From the NCBI GenBank assembly GCA_000697355.1, contig JNEN01000772.1, positions 1 to 23,620 on the forward strand: a stretch of 23,620 bases of DNA. The letters run 5' to 3'. Each line of letters begins with the position of its first letter. The first letter of the stretch is position 1. The notes beneath the pieces are model-generated. The model had not been told where the DNA came from. It did not search any database and worked only from the letters and a program-made list of their open reading frames with translations. The DNA is from Syncephalastrum monosporum B8922 (lineage: Eukaryota > Mucoromycota > Mucoromycetes > Mucorales > Syncephalastraceae). The translations under genes and the position numbers were made by a program. Of this stretch, positions 9,468-18,729 are shown piece after piece.

Positions 9468-9660
9468 GACCTGACAGGGATTGACGTCAGGTATCTTTTG
9501 CGTTTCAGAGGATTCATTGGCCTACTTTGCCATCACGCGGTTCACATTTACCGAAGGACACGGGTGAAAAGACCTTGATGAAGATTGACGTCAGGTACCG
9601 TTGACGTCTCAAAGTTGTCTACTTTGGCAGACGCCCTGCCCGGGAATTGTACCGGGGCCT
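9468..9660. repeat. Two-copy imperfect direct repeat with full CRE palindromes
   Basis: Copies at about 9468-9532 and 9571-9626 share ATTGACGTCAGGTA and end in CTACTTTG. Each carries a perfect TGACGTCA palindrome (9482-9489, 9586-9593), the consensus site of CRE/ATF-type bZIP factors. A partial TGACGTCT follows at 9602. The first copy also forms CCTGAC...GTCAGG. The setting resembles a retrotransposon LTR regulatory region. Confidence 0.45.
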
Positions 9661-9744
9661 TTTGTGTCTTGCTTATGTAATTATGGATGTACGGAATATT
9701 AAGATTATTATTTATAGATGAAACATGAAAGCGGAGGACCTAGA

Positions 9745-9860
9745 GCGCGAAAGTGATTTGCTTGCGCAAGGGCTATGGTTCCGGCTGCTTCTGTTGTGGC
9801 GTAGTCAGTCAAGATGCACCTCAACTTTGAATAATGTGTCGTCTTTAGCTAACGCTACTT
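9745..9860 (-). pseudogene. Fragment of the unrecognised family (copy D)
   Basis: This is a close DNA match to about 4410-4515. On the minus strand it reads YSKLRCILTDYATTEAAG and TIALAQANHF in the same frame as copy C, with three amino-acid differences. Flanking homology is absent upstream; downstream it joins the 37-bp repeat also seen at 6475. It is a truncated relic. Confidence 0.55.
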
Positions 9861-9891
9861 TCTCTTCGGCAGCACGATGAAGATGCTTTCT

Positions 9892-11076
9892 AACATCTAT
9901 TTCATTGCCCGACAGGTGACGATGAGCAATAAGGCACGCGCAGGTAATGAGCTGCCAAACGAAAGTTCTGGAGTGTCGTCGCGAGGCGCCTGAAGAGTCT
10001 GTGTGATTTCTGTATATACTGCATATTGCTCAACAATAATGATGGAAGAACAGTCACATGCCCTAAGAGGGAAGTGTGGAGTATAAGAGACGCTAAAAGA
10101 AGACGGAATAATCATGATGAAGGAGACAAGACAGATAGAACAAAAGTGGTTTTATTTTCTGATGGGTTTCGCGAAGGATCGACGAAAGTCGCTTTATGGT
10201 ATTTTGACAGTTATGACAGCGAAACTTGGTCATTTCTAGACAGTCCACCTTTGCGTGCCAGTCTGCGTGACAGTAACGACGCTGCATATCAGTACATACT
10301 GTATCCGATCAATGCAATGAAATACTCACGTCACTCTTCCGGCCAATGCGCGTCTAGATGATCCAAAGACAGCTTCGCATCGTCTGCAGGTCCATCCACT
10401 AGGGGCATCAAACAATACCGTTCCTGGTGCTACAAGAGCAGTATTCCACGTGCGATGCCTAAGATTTAATTTTATTCCTTTCTTTTACAAATGCCGCAGT
10501 GCCAAGATCATCTAGAATACTTTCCAAACGACTGAAAGTCTATTGCCTACGAAAGTCAGGGAACATAAGATTATAGAGTCTTTGAAGTATGTGGTAGGGC
10601 TGGGATGCATTCGAACTCTGGCCTGAGGATCGACATAAGCAATGATCCTCTTCACTGAATACCCCCTGTATTCCATATATATTTTATCTCTTAGCAGTTC
10701 AGTCATATAAATAGCCCTTAAATTCTTAGACACAAAACAATTCTCTTATTTCTCTGGCGCTACAGAAATCTTTTCTATCGTCTGTCACTGATCTCCGTTG
10801 GTTATTTATCAAGACACCAAAGCGGTGCACATAATGCGATATTGTTGCACGATCAACAGTCGAGAATGGGGCATTTACTCCCTTAGTGCTTGGAGAAAGA
10901 CCCCGCCCTGGAAAGAAGTGTTGGGCAAATTGGAGCACCGGGAACCACGCCTGGCAAGCTGCCACTCTCTGAAATGCCGACAGTGCTGAAAAGACACCGC
11001 GCTTTCCCGCATGCTTCAGCTGTAAAGAAGTTGTTATCAATGTTATTACTTCTTATTTTGGATGCCATTTATTTGA
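9892..11076. other. Intergenic, no supported gene
   Basis: Open frames here (for example 10026-10361 plus and 10726-11040 minus) show no motif I recognise and no matching copy in the window. A 7-bp perfect stem (GAGGATC/GATCCTC, about 10625-10652) sits beside a GTTCGAA-containing stretch on the minus strand. That stretch superficially resembles a tRNA T-arm or pol III B box, but no cloverleaf forms. Confidence 0.35.
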
Positions 11077-11700
11077 CTAGGAGCCTTTATTGTACATAAT
11101 GCTATATATTTCAGGTATCTTCTTGTTGTCAAGCTCGCCTTTATGAGCAACAACTGTTGCAGCGAAGTCGACCAGTTGACTATTCAACATGGCATTTCCG
11201 ACGATTCTGATTTCAGACTGGTCTGAAAAGACCCGGTTCCGTTCGCTTGATGGTGGTGGAAGGGACGACAATCATCTTGCTGAATACGGTCGAGCCAGAT
11301 GCCCAGTACTTCTTAATTGATGCCCACGCTAAACGAAGATCATCTGGAGCACCCAGTTCGTTCCCAACAATAGCTGAACGCTTGAAACCTGTCCGTTTGC
11401 CTTCTCCCGAGCGCCGATAGTACAAAATTGGTTGTTGGCACACCTGTGGCCTACATAACGGCGAGCACCAGACTTGATGAACAGTCTGTCGATCTAGGAC
11501 CGGCGACAAAGCACTTCACCTCGACCTCTGACACGCGCATATACCTTGATTGTGAAGCCGTGGGCAGAGTGAAGGACATGCTTCCCGACGCCAACACCAC
11601 ACGAGTCCAAGAAATGCCGTCAATATACCAATTGAAGAAGGTACGCAGGTGCCGCGCATTTTCTGGCCTCAGTTCACGCCTTGAAATGCAGCCTTTGAGT
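11077..11700 (+). pseudogene. Unrecognised family, copy B, fused to retrotransposon debris
   Basis: This segment is homologous to 3300-3942 in opposite overall orientation. It includes a minus-strand exon at 11077-11271 (RIVGNAMLNSQLVDFAA, KKIPEI, TAG stop) and a plus-strand part. That part has SVDLGPATKHF, TRIYLDCEAV and PSIYQLKKV at about 11428-11640, with several stops and shifts between. Homology to copy A continues past the former intron and breaks off near 11700, exactly where RNase H sequence begins. The shared back-to-back arrangement of exons in copies A and B means the inversion happened before the two were duplicated. Confidence 0.5.
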
Positions 11701-11790
11701 ATCAGTCGTGGACTATCAGGCGCCGAATGTAACTACGGAACATCGAAACTCGTATGTCTGGGAGTTGTTTGGGCGATAAATCAACTTTGA
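11697..11790 (+). mobile_element. Second Ty3-type RNase H fragment
   Basis: The plus strand reads SISRGLSGAECNYGTSK then LGVVWAINQL and a stop. It is homologous to the RNase H debris at 8865-9140 and keeps the VVWA block in frame where that copy has shifted. It is only about 94 bp and is abutted on its left by copy B of the unrecognised family. Confidence 0.7.
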
Positions 11791-11952
11791 TCCATCTGCA
11801 TGCGCAATGCTAGTGACCCAAAAGTCCGTGTATCGAGTGTTGTGCGGTGGGGGCAAGCTTGACATTGATTGTAGTGTATCAGATTCGGCATGATAATCGA
11901 TCAGTACATTTCTGTTGTACACTTCGACAGTGTTGATTAAGATGGTCTTGCC

Positions 11953-12700
11953 TCACATCGGATCGTGTACAATCGCACCGGTGAGCGCCTTCGCAGAAAA
12001 AAAACGATATTGTGGCAACACAGACCAATCCGTGTTCAATTGACGACAACGAGCGTCATCCATCTCGTCGTAGGATCGATGGCAGACAAAATGACCGAAT
12101 GAACCGTTTGACGCAATTTTTGTGACGTCTACCGGCAGCGAATTCACAATATCAAAATCACCAGACGCTCCATCGCGTGAGTGTTGGCGCTTTTTCAATC
12201 ATAATTGTTTCAAATTCATCACCGTAATCTGGAGACATTAGGAAATCAACTTGCGCGTCTTTAGAAGACAGGGTCATCGGGGCGATATCAAGGCTTGATA
12301 AAATGGCCAGCGTTCGTTTGCGCTCCTTATAAGTCCCAGATCCTTCTTGGCAAGCTGATAATAAGACTTCTTCGTAGGATCGCTTTCTGCCCCAGTTGTA
12401 ACCACGACCGTTGTTTGTTCTGCGACTTTCATGGTTCACGTCGCTTGAGCTCTCGGCCTCCGCGCTTTTGTCCCCATCACCATTGTCCACTGTGTTTTCA
12501 AACTTGCTGGATAACAGGTTTTCCGATTCGTCTCCTTCGATGCAACGCAAAGCTGAAATGAATCATGTAAAACGCCTTTGTGTACATTCTCCAAGTGACG
12601 CCGAAAGTTCCGTCGATATTGTATTTGTTGATCGCAGAATGGACAAGGTAGCAATCCTTTCGTTCGTCGAATGTCGTTGACTACAAAATGTAGCAAGGAT
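11953..12700 (-). pseudogene. Single C2H2 zinc-finger protein gene, frame-broken
   Basis: The minus strand begins with a C2H2 finger (CPFC then H-x4-H in RRHLENVH, about 12640-12580), which fits a DNA-binding protein. The frame shifts near 12555 into an acidic/serine-rich region (DNGDGDKSAEAESSSDVN, about 12490) with a basic patch (GRKRSYEEVLL) and DAQVDFLMSPDYGDEFET. It returns to the first frame at an A5 run near 12197, giving DFDIVNSLPVDVTKIAS and CHRSYDEMDDARCRQL, and ends at 11953. The frames go 0, 1, 0. No ATG start is obvious upstream. It could be a pseudogene, or a real gene with sequence errors or missed introns. No specific orthologue was recognised. Confidence 0.45.
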
Positions 12701-13097
12701 AAGCCATGGTTTATTTTTACTTTTTCGCTGATAAACTGTTTCTTTTAATAAAACGTAAACTGGCATGATTTTCCGCGAAGTGTTTGTTTCGATTATTATC
12801 TGTCTTAAACGACTTGTCACAATTATCGTCAGGACAAGGAAAAGAATCAGTTGTCAAAATAACGCAAACTTTTCACCAGAAAAAAGGAACGAAAAAAAGG
12901 TGCGCCGACTTCGGGACACTCATGCCAGCGATGAAAAGCGACAGAGCAAAATTCAATTCCAGTTCCAACAGTATGGTCATCCACAAAGCCATCATAATGC
13001 TAGGTTATTTTGCAACTTTTGAACACACCGGATTCACTATTTCTTTCCAGTTTCACGCATTTTCTGTAATGGTAGTTCCATCTGTAAACGGCAATAT
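12701..13097. other. AT-rich intergenic, no supported gene
   Basis: Short open frames only, with no motif. It lies upstream of the zinc-finger remnant and runs into the tandem repeat. Confidence 0.4.
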
Positions 13098-13233
13098 GGA
13101 TCTCCCAGTTGCAAATGGCAATGTGAGTGGATCTCCCAGTTGGCAATGGCGATAGTGAGTGGATCTCCCAGTTGCAAATGGCGATAGTGAGTGGATCTCC
13201 CAGTTGCAAATGGCAATGTGAGTGGATCTCCCT
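13098..13233. repeat. 31/32-bp tandem repeat, four full copies plus part
   Basis: Units start at 13098, 13129, 13161, 13193 and 13224 (31, 32, 32, 31 bp, then partial). Each begins GGATCTCCCAGTTG and ends GTGAGT. The two middle units share a GCGATA variant where the outer ones have GCAAT. This is a typical minisatellite. Confidence 0.9.
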
Positions 13234-13275
13234 GTCTAATTTTTTAGAACAACTTTTTTTTCATGAAGAAAAGCG

Positions 13276-13307
<32 letters not shown>

Positions 13308-13315
13308 AAAAAGAA
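13276..13315. repeat. Poly(A) tract, 40 nt
   Basis: This is an uninterrupted run of A on the plus strand, followed by AAAAAG repeats to about 13320. It may be a microsatellite or the tail of a retroposed copy; no target-site duplication was recognised. Confidence 0.9.
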
Positions 13316-13624
13316 AAAAGATGTGTGCACCATCAAGAAATTGAACTTCACAATTGTAAAGGAAGGTCTCGCGAAATGAAATTGGAGGACACGATCCTTA
13401 CACAAAATGGGACATGCTTTTTTACAATTTGTGTTTACTGTTTGTAGTGTACTGTAGGTACAGCACAGACTTCATCGACTAAGGTATTGGCAGACTGATA
13501 CGCCAAACAATTGATATTAGTATTCAGAGTCTCCAACGAAAATTTGTCTGGTTCGATCTCAAGTTCTATTGACCCGTTGCCATTCTCATTCTTCGAGATA
13601 AAACATGAAGGATTTAGGATCCAT

Positions 13625-13627
<3 letters not shown>

Positions 13628-13701
<74 letters not shown>
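13628..13701. repeat. Poly(A) tract, 74 nt
   Basis: A pure A run of 74 on the plus strand, unusually long for a genome sequence. The 300 bases before it contain no recognisable gene. Retroposition tail, slippage-grown microsatellite and assembly artefact are all possible. Confidence 0.9.
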
Positions 13702-13704
<3 letters not shown>

Positions 13705-14187
13705 CTGTATGGTGAAATAAGAATGGAAGGAAAGCCTTTTTAGCTTTCATGTGTTTTATCATGTGACGTCCTAGCGTAGCGCTGGACTCACTTATTACAC
13801 AAGAGGTCTGCTACGGTCTTTCACCCACCCGCCCGCCTGCTTCTGCTTTTCTGTTCGCTCTCTTTCAAAGATGTAGTAGTAGATTAGCTTTCAAAAATTT
13901 TTTATCTTTGTTCGCAATTAAAACGGAGAACTTAGGAAGCCCAATAAGTACGCAGACCTCGAAGTGTAATATGTTTTATCTCTTGGCACGATGCAAAAAT
14001 AGGCAACATGGTAACGCAAACATTTCCAAGTGCCGACGCGAAATGCACTGCAAAATCCAGTATATAACACTGTATTAGTTTATTTTATTCAAAAACGCTG
14101 CAGTCATACGTGAACCTTCGATCTGCGATTCGGTCTTTCTTTTTATTATATAGATAAAACCGTTTTTCAGATAACTCAATATAATAA
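13702..14187. other. Intergenic, 3' flank of the dioxygenase gene
   Basis: No coding signal was found. The AT-rich stretch just left of 14188 would be the 3' UTR of the minus-strand dioxygenase gene. No clear poly(A) signal could be singled out. Confidence 0.35.
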
Positions 14188-15366
14188 TTAGGCCTTCTCG
14201 AGCTCGGCTTGACGACGCGATTTGCTGTTGGGATCAAAGAAAGGTTTCTCGGCCTGCGGTGACACGCGCCAGCCATGTCGCCGGCCAATGTCCAGGTAGT
14301 CAAAGATTGCATTATGCGCAGTGACACGGTTGTCCCAGACAGCCACTGTATCTTCTGTCCAACGGAACCGGACCTGGAAGTCGTGACCAGATTCGATGTG
14401 GTTGATCAAGAAGTCGAGCACAGCACGTGACTCACGGTAGCTCATGCCCACAATACTGCGCGCGAAGCCCGGCTGGATATACAACGCCTTCCACCCTGTC
14501 ACGGGATGTGTGCGTACCAATGGGTGCACGGAACTAACATGGCTGCGCCGAGAAATGTGGCCCCGCTTGATGGCTTCTTCTTGTTGCTCTTTAGCCGAGT
14601 GAACGACTTGCAAACCATCCGCGAATTTCTGCCATGCGGGCGACAGACGATCATATGCGGTATAGCCACTCAACCACATCGTGTCACCACCGATCGGGGG
14701 CAAAGTGTCGATCTTCAAGAACGTTAAGCCCAGTGGCTGATGTTCGTAGCTAACGTCCGAATGCCACGAGTCGCCAGCGCTGCGACCATTGAACAGATCT
14801 TGGGGTGTCCTTTTAGATGTGTGATTAGATTATGATTTCTATCAGTGATATCAACTTACTTCGTGTCAAAATAAATAATGTGCGCTTCAGGGAGACCATC
14901 AGGATGACCAGAAGAATTGTGGATATGTAAGCGTCCATAGTGCTTGCCGAGCTCTAACCCCTGCTTGATGCTTATGTCCTGGTCACGAAAAAACACGACT
15001 CCGCGCTGGGCCACCAGCAGGGCCAGGTCGTCCTTCTGCTGGCTGGTCAGTTTGGACAGCTGGATGCCATGCACCTCGGTACCGATATGAGGCGTAAGGT
15101 CAAAAATTTTCTCGGCATTATCATAGATTGATGACTTCTTGGGGTCGGCACGATGGCCTGGGTCAGTGTGCTCAAATGGCTCAAGGTTGGGATACTGTCA
15201 TACGAGATATAGCACACAAATGATGAGGAAGGGAAAAAGTAGTAGAACGAAAATATACCTTTTTCTCTGGGTAAACGGTATACGCACCACTTTTGGCGAG
15301 TTCCTTAAGGTCTAGGTCCTTAAATTCCTGCACAAGCTCCGTTGTCTCTGCGTGGGGTGGTGCCAT
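14188..15366 (-). CDS. TauD/TfdA-family 2-oxoglutarate Fe(II) dioxygenase
   Basis: This non-heme iron enzyme uses 2-oxoglutarate and O2; fungal members release sulfite from taurine/alkylsulfonates or hydroxylate other acids. Three exons fit exactly: 15366-15259, 15194-14860 and 14809-14188, with introns of 64 and 50 nt (GTATAT...CAG, GTAAGT...AAAAG). They give 354 residues, normal for fungal members. Visible motifs are the N-terminal core THIGTEVHGIQL-type block with VFFRDQ, the iron motif WHSD (H164, D166), distal H313 in RVTAHNAIFDY, and the 2OG-binding Arg in GRRHGWR (R324/325). The start is the first ATG, giving MAPPHAETTELV. It ends ELEKA-stop. No signal peptide, so probably cytosolic. 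It lies about 1.3 kb from a carotenoid oxygenase on the same strand. The exact substrate cannot be told from sequence; sulfonate is the default for the family. Confidence 0.92.
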
Positions 15367-15420
15367 TGTTTAGATGCTCGTAAACTTTTTGTTTGCTTTT
15401 CTCCTCTTGCGTTCACCCTC

Positions 15421-15430
15421 ATTTATATAC
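15421..15430 (-). promoter_or_regulatory. Probable TATA box of the dioxygenase gene
   Basis: On the minus strand GTATATAAAT lies about 55-65 bases upstream of the ATG at 15366, a usual TATA position for a fungal gene with a short leader. There is no other support. Confidence 0.45.
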
Positions 15431-15499
15431 TCAAATCGTCTTTATTTTTTGGTACCAGTTCCCATCGGATCATCTATAACCCAGAACTGAATGTAATGA

Positions 15500-16686
15500 G
15501 AGGAAAGCATATGGACATCCCCGCGCGTGTGCAAGCGCGCGCTCTTACGATACAATATTGGGCACCATGCGTGTGTGCGCCTAGCTGTGTGTGCGCGTGT
15601 GTATATGTGTGTGACTTGTCGACAATCATATCCCTGATTACGCAAGATATAAACTCTTGCTGAGACATCACGCCATTCAGTTGCTCACGGCCCATAAAAA
15701 GGAGCCTTATTGCGTGATTGTCTCAGTCAAGCGCGTAATTAAATTCTCATATCTCTGAGTCAAGAATCGTTTGCGCGTGACCGCAGATAAAGAGCAATCC
15801 AAATTTCGTTGACCTGGGCATCAAAACCCAAGTCGTCCGTGCGTTAAGCTCCCAGAGCACTGATCGAGATTATCTTTGAATGCAGATCACGTCACGAATG
15901 CAATACGTATGCAGGTAACTCGATTATTAATCCAAGGACCCACATACTTATCTATGAGCACATTACACTGTTTTGTTATTCTCTATATTGGGAGTCTACG
16001 TTGCACTTCCAGCAAGTATGATAGACTGATCTGATGAATTCCACCTTTTCTATTCCACTGGTGGCATATTATTTTATGTATATAAATTATCAATGACTGC
16101 CTATATCAAGACATAATATATTCGTCTGTAGCAAGCGCGTAAATATGTATAGTAAAATTTTTCATGAGTCCGGATCACTGAATAAAAAAACTACAATTCA
16201 TAACACAGCTTCTATATTGCGTGATTCATGTACCACATAATCAGTATACATCCACGGTTAATATTTCCCAGCGCTTACTATTGTTTTTTGGTTGTTTCCA
16301 TGATTAAATGTTTGTCTTGTAATATAAGTAGGATCATGATCAACACCGAGCCACTTTGAAAAGCCTTCAAATATTTTTCTACTATATAAAGATATGCATC
16401 TATGATATTGTCAATCAATATCGCTGATGTTACGATACGGGTTGGATGCATAACTGACGGATATCAGTGTCAGAACTTGTATGTGTTCTGCGAAAACATA
16501 TTGTAATCACGTGCCATCTTCCCAGCAGCGCAGTCCCTTTTTGAGGAGCCGTACAGAATCTTCCGTCGTAACTTCGTGCACAATATGAGGGCCCTGCTGG
16601 CATCCCAGCTTTTCTGTTGTCCATAACAGAATAGATAGTAATACATATACTGTTGAAAATAATCTATTGATCTTAAACCCTTCATA
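15500..16686. other. Intergenic, AT-rich, with a GT-rich stretch
   Basis: About 1.2 kb separates the dioxygenase promoter from the carotenoid oxygenase stop. A TGTGTGCG/TGTGTATATGTGTG stretch (about 15566-15614) alternates purine and pyrimidine. Open frames here are short and lack motifs. The right end should be the 3' UTR of the oxygenase gene. Confidence 0.4.
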
Positions 16687-18555
16687 CTAGTTCATGGAAA
16701 CGTTCTCAAAATGCTGATCCACAAAGGAGCCATGGAAAGTGGTAGTTGTAAAGTCTCCTACGTCACAACGGCCGACTTCCTTCATGGTCTGAGCGTCCAG
16801 AATAAGCAGGATACAACGGTCTTTCTCGGGATCTTTGGGGTCCAGAATATTCACCAGGCTCAGAATTGCACCCTCGTCTCCTGCTACCATGGATCGCGGC
16901 ACGAAGATGGGCTCAGAGCAGGCATAACCGGGCTTGTCAAACTTGGTCAACTTCCCGGTCTCTAGATCAATCTTGACGAGGTTGTAGCGCTCGCATGATG
17001 TGTCGGATACCATGATCTGTCGATTGGCCCACACGTAACGGTATGGCTTGAGCGTGTTTAAAGGATTGAAACGAGGAAACTCGACATTACGTGTAAGGGT
17101 TGTGGCGGATGTACTTGCCGAATCAGCATTCCAGAACAGAGTGTAGCGCTTGAGGTCACCAAAAGGTAGACCATCGTATACGGGTGGCATGGTTATGCCT
17201 CGTGGTTTTGTGTGTGTCTTCTTGGCGACCTTTGGCTCCTCTGTGGGGCGAATAGGGTGGCCATAGCTGTGCACCGAGTAGGCAACATCACCATCACGGA
17301 AAGCACATGCGTCAAGGTGAATCTGAATGTTGCCTTGTTCATCGACAGTATCCCAGGCATTGCTTGTATGGAAGGTGTAAAAAGTCTCTACAGGCAGCGT
17401 GGTCACGTGACCATCGCCGTGCCGGCTCACCACATGGAGGTACATAGGGCTTTCTTCGTCCCAACGCAACGACGCTGTCAAGTTGCCGGTCAGCAGAATG
17501 TCGAGACCACCATTTATGAATTGAAGGGGTGACTCCGGGAAGATGATGTAGTTCTTTGTCATCCAGAAAGCGTGGATATAGGTCGGCACAAAAGGGCCCT
17601 TCTTGGCGTTGTACGTATCACCCTGGAGATTTTCAGGAAGTTTGCGTTGCTTGATTTCGGCCAGGATGGTGGTCTCACCGGATGGCGACACTTTGAACGC
17701 AACCAAGCTGGGTGTGCGGCCCATATTGGTCACAAAATTGAAGACCTCTTTTGTCTCTGGATCGTACTGATGATGCGAAGCCGAGAGAGGACCACTTGCC
17801 AAACGCTTGTCCAAATGGCCGTAGGTGTAGCTCATAGTAGGCTCTGGATATAAGTGGATGAATTGAGTACCTGACGTTAAAATGCGATATATCATATCAT
17901 CAAATTACCCAAAGTTTTTGCGTGAACTTTTTGCAGGATATTTGCATCTGTTTTGGTAACCAAGACCTGTCCATCCTCAGATGTCTTGGTAGAGGGTGGC
18001 GCGGGGTAGTTTGGTGTAACGGTAACACCAACAGGTCGCACGGATGGATCATCTTCATTTGGCTTGTTTCCGCCGGGAGGACCCATAGTCGAGTCCTCAA
18101 ACCGTCGTAAAGCATTTTTAAACCACTGGAAACCACTGGTGTCAGTTGCATGACCAAAAACTACGTTGAGGCTATTCGGGTCCTCCGCCAGCTTCTTTTC
18201 AGCAGATTTGCCGAGATGACGCGAGTTGTAGTGAATGACCTGCTCCGCAGGTACGAGCTCGAATCGGTGCACAAAACCGTGGCCGTCGAACGCGTGTTTA
18301 ATCATGTACTCTTTGCCGTCTTTGCCAAGGTTGTATTTTCCAGGACCTAAGTCATATATGAGTACTTCTTTATTTGAAGATATTTTGTCCGTACCTGTGC
18401 GATAGAGGATACCGCTCAGCCATTTTGGAATAGCACCTTCGACTGGCAGCGAGATCGGATCGTTCACTTCAGGTGTGTTGCGAAAAGGCGTGTTCTGGAA
18501 CTCACGCAACTTTGTTTCCAAGCTGATGTATTCTTTGAAACTATTCCAAATCGTT
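16687..18555 (-). CDS. Carotenoid cleavage oxygenase (RPE65/CCD family)
   Basis: An Fe(II) enzyme that cleaves carotenoids or apocarotenoids with O2 (some relatives cleave stilbenes). Exons 18555-18395, 18346-17909 and 17870-16687 join in frame to about 594 residues, near family size. The N-terminal block NTPEVNDPISLPVEG..PKWLSGILYRTGPGKYNLG and HAFDGHGFVHRF is typical. The four iron-ligand His contexts are SASHHQYDPETKE, YIHAFWMTKNY, FHTSNAWDT and FHGSFV near the C-terminus (ends ENVSMN). The first visible codon is not Met: the frame opens at a TTCTAG acceptor (18556), so a short upstream exon is missing from this model. The second intron (48 nt, GTACGG...TTAG) is a multiple of three without stops; the third is only 38 nt. 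Family knowledge suggests the product could feed retinal- or trisporoid-like compounds, but substrate is inference. Confidence 0.92.
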
Positions 18556-18729
18556 CTAGAAAAAAAAGAGGTGCGTTCACAATATCATTTCCGAGGCGTT
18601 CTTTTATTTGTTGCTGCGGCCAAGAAGTCCCCGGTTACTTTTTTCCAAAGACAATTTGCTTTCAGCTCTCAGTGCGTTTTTGCCTTATTTGAGTATAGAG
18701 TTTCTGTAATCTTTTAGTTGAGACACAGC

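Noticed and set aside
9892..10361. Plus-strand frame at 10026-10361 as a gene
   Set aside because: Composition is unremarkable but there are no motifs, no second copy and no splice or promoter signals to support it.
10590..10665. tRNA or tRNA-derived SINE on the minus strand (GTTCGAA motif)
   Set aside because: The would-be T-arm stem does not pair and no acceptor, D or anticodon arms could be folded; only a 7-bp unrelated hairpin is present.
12550..12582. 33-nt intron (GTACAC...TTTCAG) restoring the zinc-finger frame
   Set aside because: It would remove the last zinc-binding histidine and is shorter than any other intron here.
13098..13233. CRISPR-like array
   Set aside because: Units are contiguous without variable spacers, so it is a minisatellite; the host is also eukaryotic.
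13511..13720. Open frame ending in a long polylysine run
   Set aside because: It is created by the poly(A) tract, not a coding signal.
15474..15695. Minus-strand frame rich in His/Thr/Ala
   Set aside because: It comes from the GT-rich low-complexity stretch and has no support as a gene.
17212..17853. Plus-strand open frames across the carotenoid oxygenase gene
   Set aside because: They are antisense to a clearly conserved enzyme and lack any motif.
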